DNA from: Centropus unirufus | Taxonomy: Eukaryota; Chordata; Aves; Cuculiformes; Centropidae | DNA length: 64,000 bases | Assembly (NCBI GenBank): GCA_013397695.1 | Contig: VYZI01000236.1 | Span: 1,054,846 to 1,118,845, forward strand | Direction of reading: 5' to 3' | Shown here: in pieces, positions 62,731 to 64,000 of the stretch | Numbering within the stretch: the stretch's first letter is position 1 | How the letters are laid out: each line of letters opens with the position of its first letter | The notes under the pieces: model-generated | Seen by the model: the letters and a program-made list of their open reading frames with translations, nothing else | Databases searched by the model: none | What the model was told of the DNA's origin: nothing | Made by a program: the position numbers and the translations under genes

Positions 62731-64000
62731 CTGCAAAATTCCACAATTACCAGTTATGTTCGTCCACACAGCAGATTGTTACACACAAAAGGCTTGAGAC
62801 AGGCCATACAACTTAAACTTAGTACTGGGAATAAACTAACTTGATTTGTGACCACTCCTTAAGAAAACTCTTCCCCAGTGGCTATGACTGCTGTTGACTT
62901 TCCGTCCCTTGTTTTAGTTTAGTAATTACCTTTTTTATCTTCAGTTTTACAATACTTCTCTGACTTAACTGATTTCTTGCACATAACTCTGAAACCTGGC
63001 TTCTGAGGGGTTGTTCTTAAAGATAGGCTCACATATTATTCAAAAGAAAAATAAACGTATTTTTTAGCTCAGCATCAGAGAACAATTCAGGAGGAAAAAA
63101 ACAGTTAGCAGCAGTAGTCACACATTCACCATGAGCTGTGTTGACCAAGGAACAGGCTGATACCATAGCATAAACAGGAAGAGTTTGAAACGAGATGATC
63201 GCCTTCAGAATTTAGGAATCTCCTGGAGCCCAAGTCACTGAATTTTGTCTAGATTTGTCCGTTCAACCAAGGCCCAGAGTCAAGAGCGAAAGACAGGAAG
63301 GCTGAGTCAACTTCAGAAAGCTGCTTTCTCTCTCCAGTGCATAAAAAGTCCTTTAAGGTGAATAGTCCTGGAATTATTTCAGGCCTCTGTGCTACTGTAT
63401 GCTGTGTATCTTACAACATTACAGAAGTCCACAATGAAGGAAATTTTCATTTATTTTTTGATACACATTAACACAATGGACACATGAGTTAAAAGGTAAT
63501 CCTCCCTGCCCTGCCAGGACAGAGAAGTCATGTCAATGCATTTAGGACTGGTGTCCAGAGCACAACGTAGTATGTCTTACTGACCCACTTGACACTATAA
63601 AACTCAGACAAACCTGAAGAGGAATTTTCCTTGCACTAGAGAAATAATCTACTTGTGAAAAAAATGCTCTATTTGTGCAAAAAAAAAGGAAAAAGGGATG
63701 TACCAAAAAACCTTTTATGCTGATAGAAAGCAAGCAAGCTGGTGCCAAAGGCGCTGAAGAATATATTCTGAAGAACAGTTAATCCCCATAAAAAGATTAG
63801 ATCCCACCATGCTGCCAAGGGCTGTGTCTAGCTGGATTATCAGCCGCATATGTTGGCTACAAGGGACAGCTTTAACTTGCAACACCTGACTTCTTCAGAA
63901 ACACTCTTTGTTTTGCTTTCATTAATTGGCTTGCTTTCTTCAGCCTTCTGTTCTTCTCTTCCTTTGAATCTTTAGAAAAGTTGTACCCTCTCCCTCCTTC
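62731..64000 (-). other. DST: Intron upstream of w1
   Basis: 1.27 kb running off the window. No upstream spectrin exon is found on the minus strand and no repeat is recognised. Confidence 0.8.

Noticed and set aside
1..64000. Bacterial-type features, CRISPR arrays, tRNA or rRNA genes
   Set aside because: None seen. The window is intron-rich vertebrate DNA, and direct repeats present are CR1 copies or simple sequence.

Overview
This is a vertebrate, most likely avian, genomic window. At least thirteen CR1-type LINE fragments are scattered through the introns; several end in the typical avian CR1 tail (a TGATCT...CCAACCTGG...ATTCTATG run). No mammalian SINEs are seen. Essentially all supportable coding sequence lies on the minus strand and belongs to one gene.

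The gene is a spectraplakin, best identified as dystonin (DST, also BPAG1). I resolve 35 constitutive-looking coding exons (numbered w1 to w35 here in transcript order, high to low coordinates) from 62730 down to 557. All have AG acceptors and GT donors, and every junction keeps frame. They sum to 7788 bp, or 2596 codons, of spectrin-repeat rod (about two dozen triple-helical repeats). The N-terminal actin-binding and plakin parts and the C-terminal EF-hand/GAS2 parts lie outside the window.

The most interesting region is 38933-41400. There, between w11 and w12, sits a 429-codon open exon starting ATG at 40219. Its end is in the same phase as w11, so it can splice to w12. Upstream of it (at higher coordinates) is a CpG island at about 40905-41395. 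Together they look like an internal promoter making a short dystonin that lacks the upstream half of the rod and starts with a different, acidic and Ser-rich, probably disordered N-terminus (MGKPLSRPDC...). That leader resembles the one I recall for the short isoform 4 of the paralogue MACF1, and it carries a candidate N-myristoylation signal and a DSGLCS phosphodegron-like motif.

Layout by region: 64000-46252, w1 to w11 with CR1 copies and a perfect 21-bp hairpin at 57681-57728; 46251-38933, internal promoter and alternative first exon; 38932-557, w12 to w35, with ten consecutive frame-neutral exons (w26 to w35) at the 3' side. The plus strand has no gene I can support. No tRNA, rRNA, CRISPR array or other RNA gene was found.
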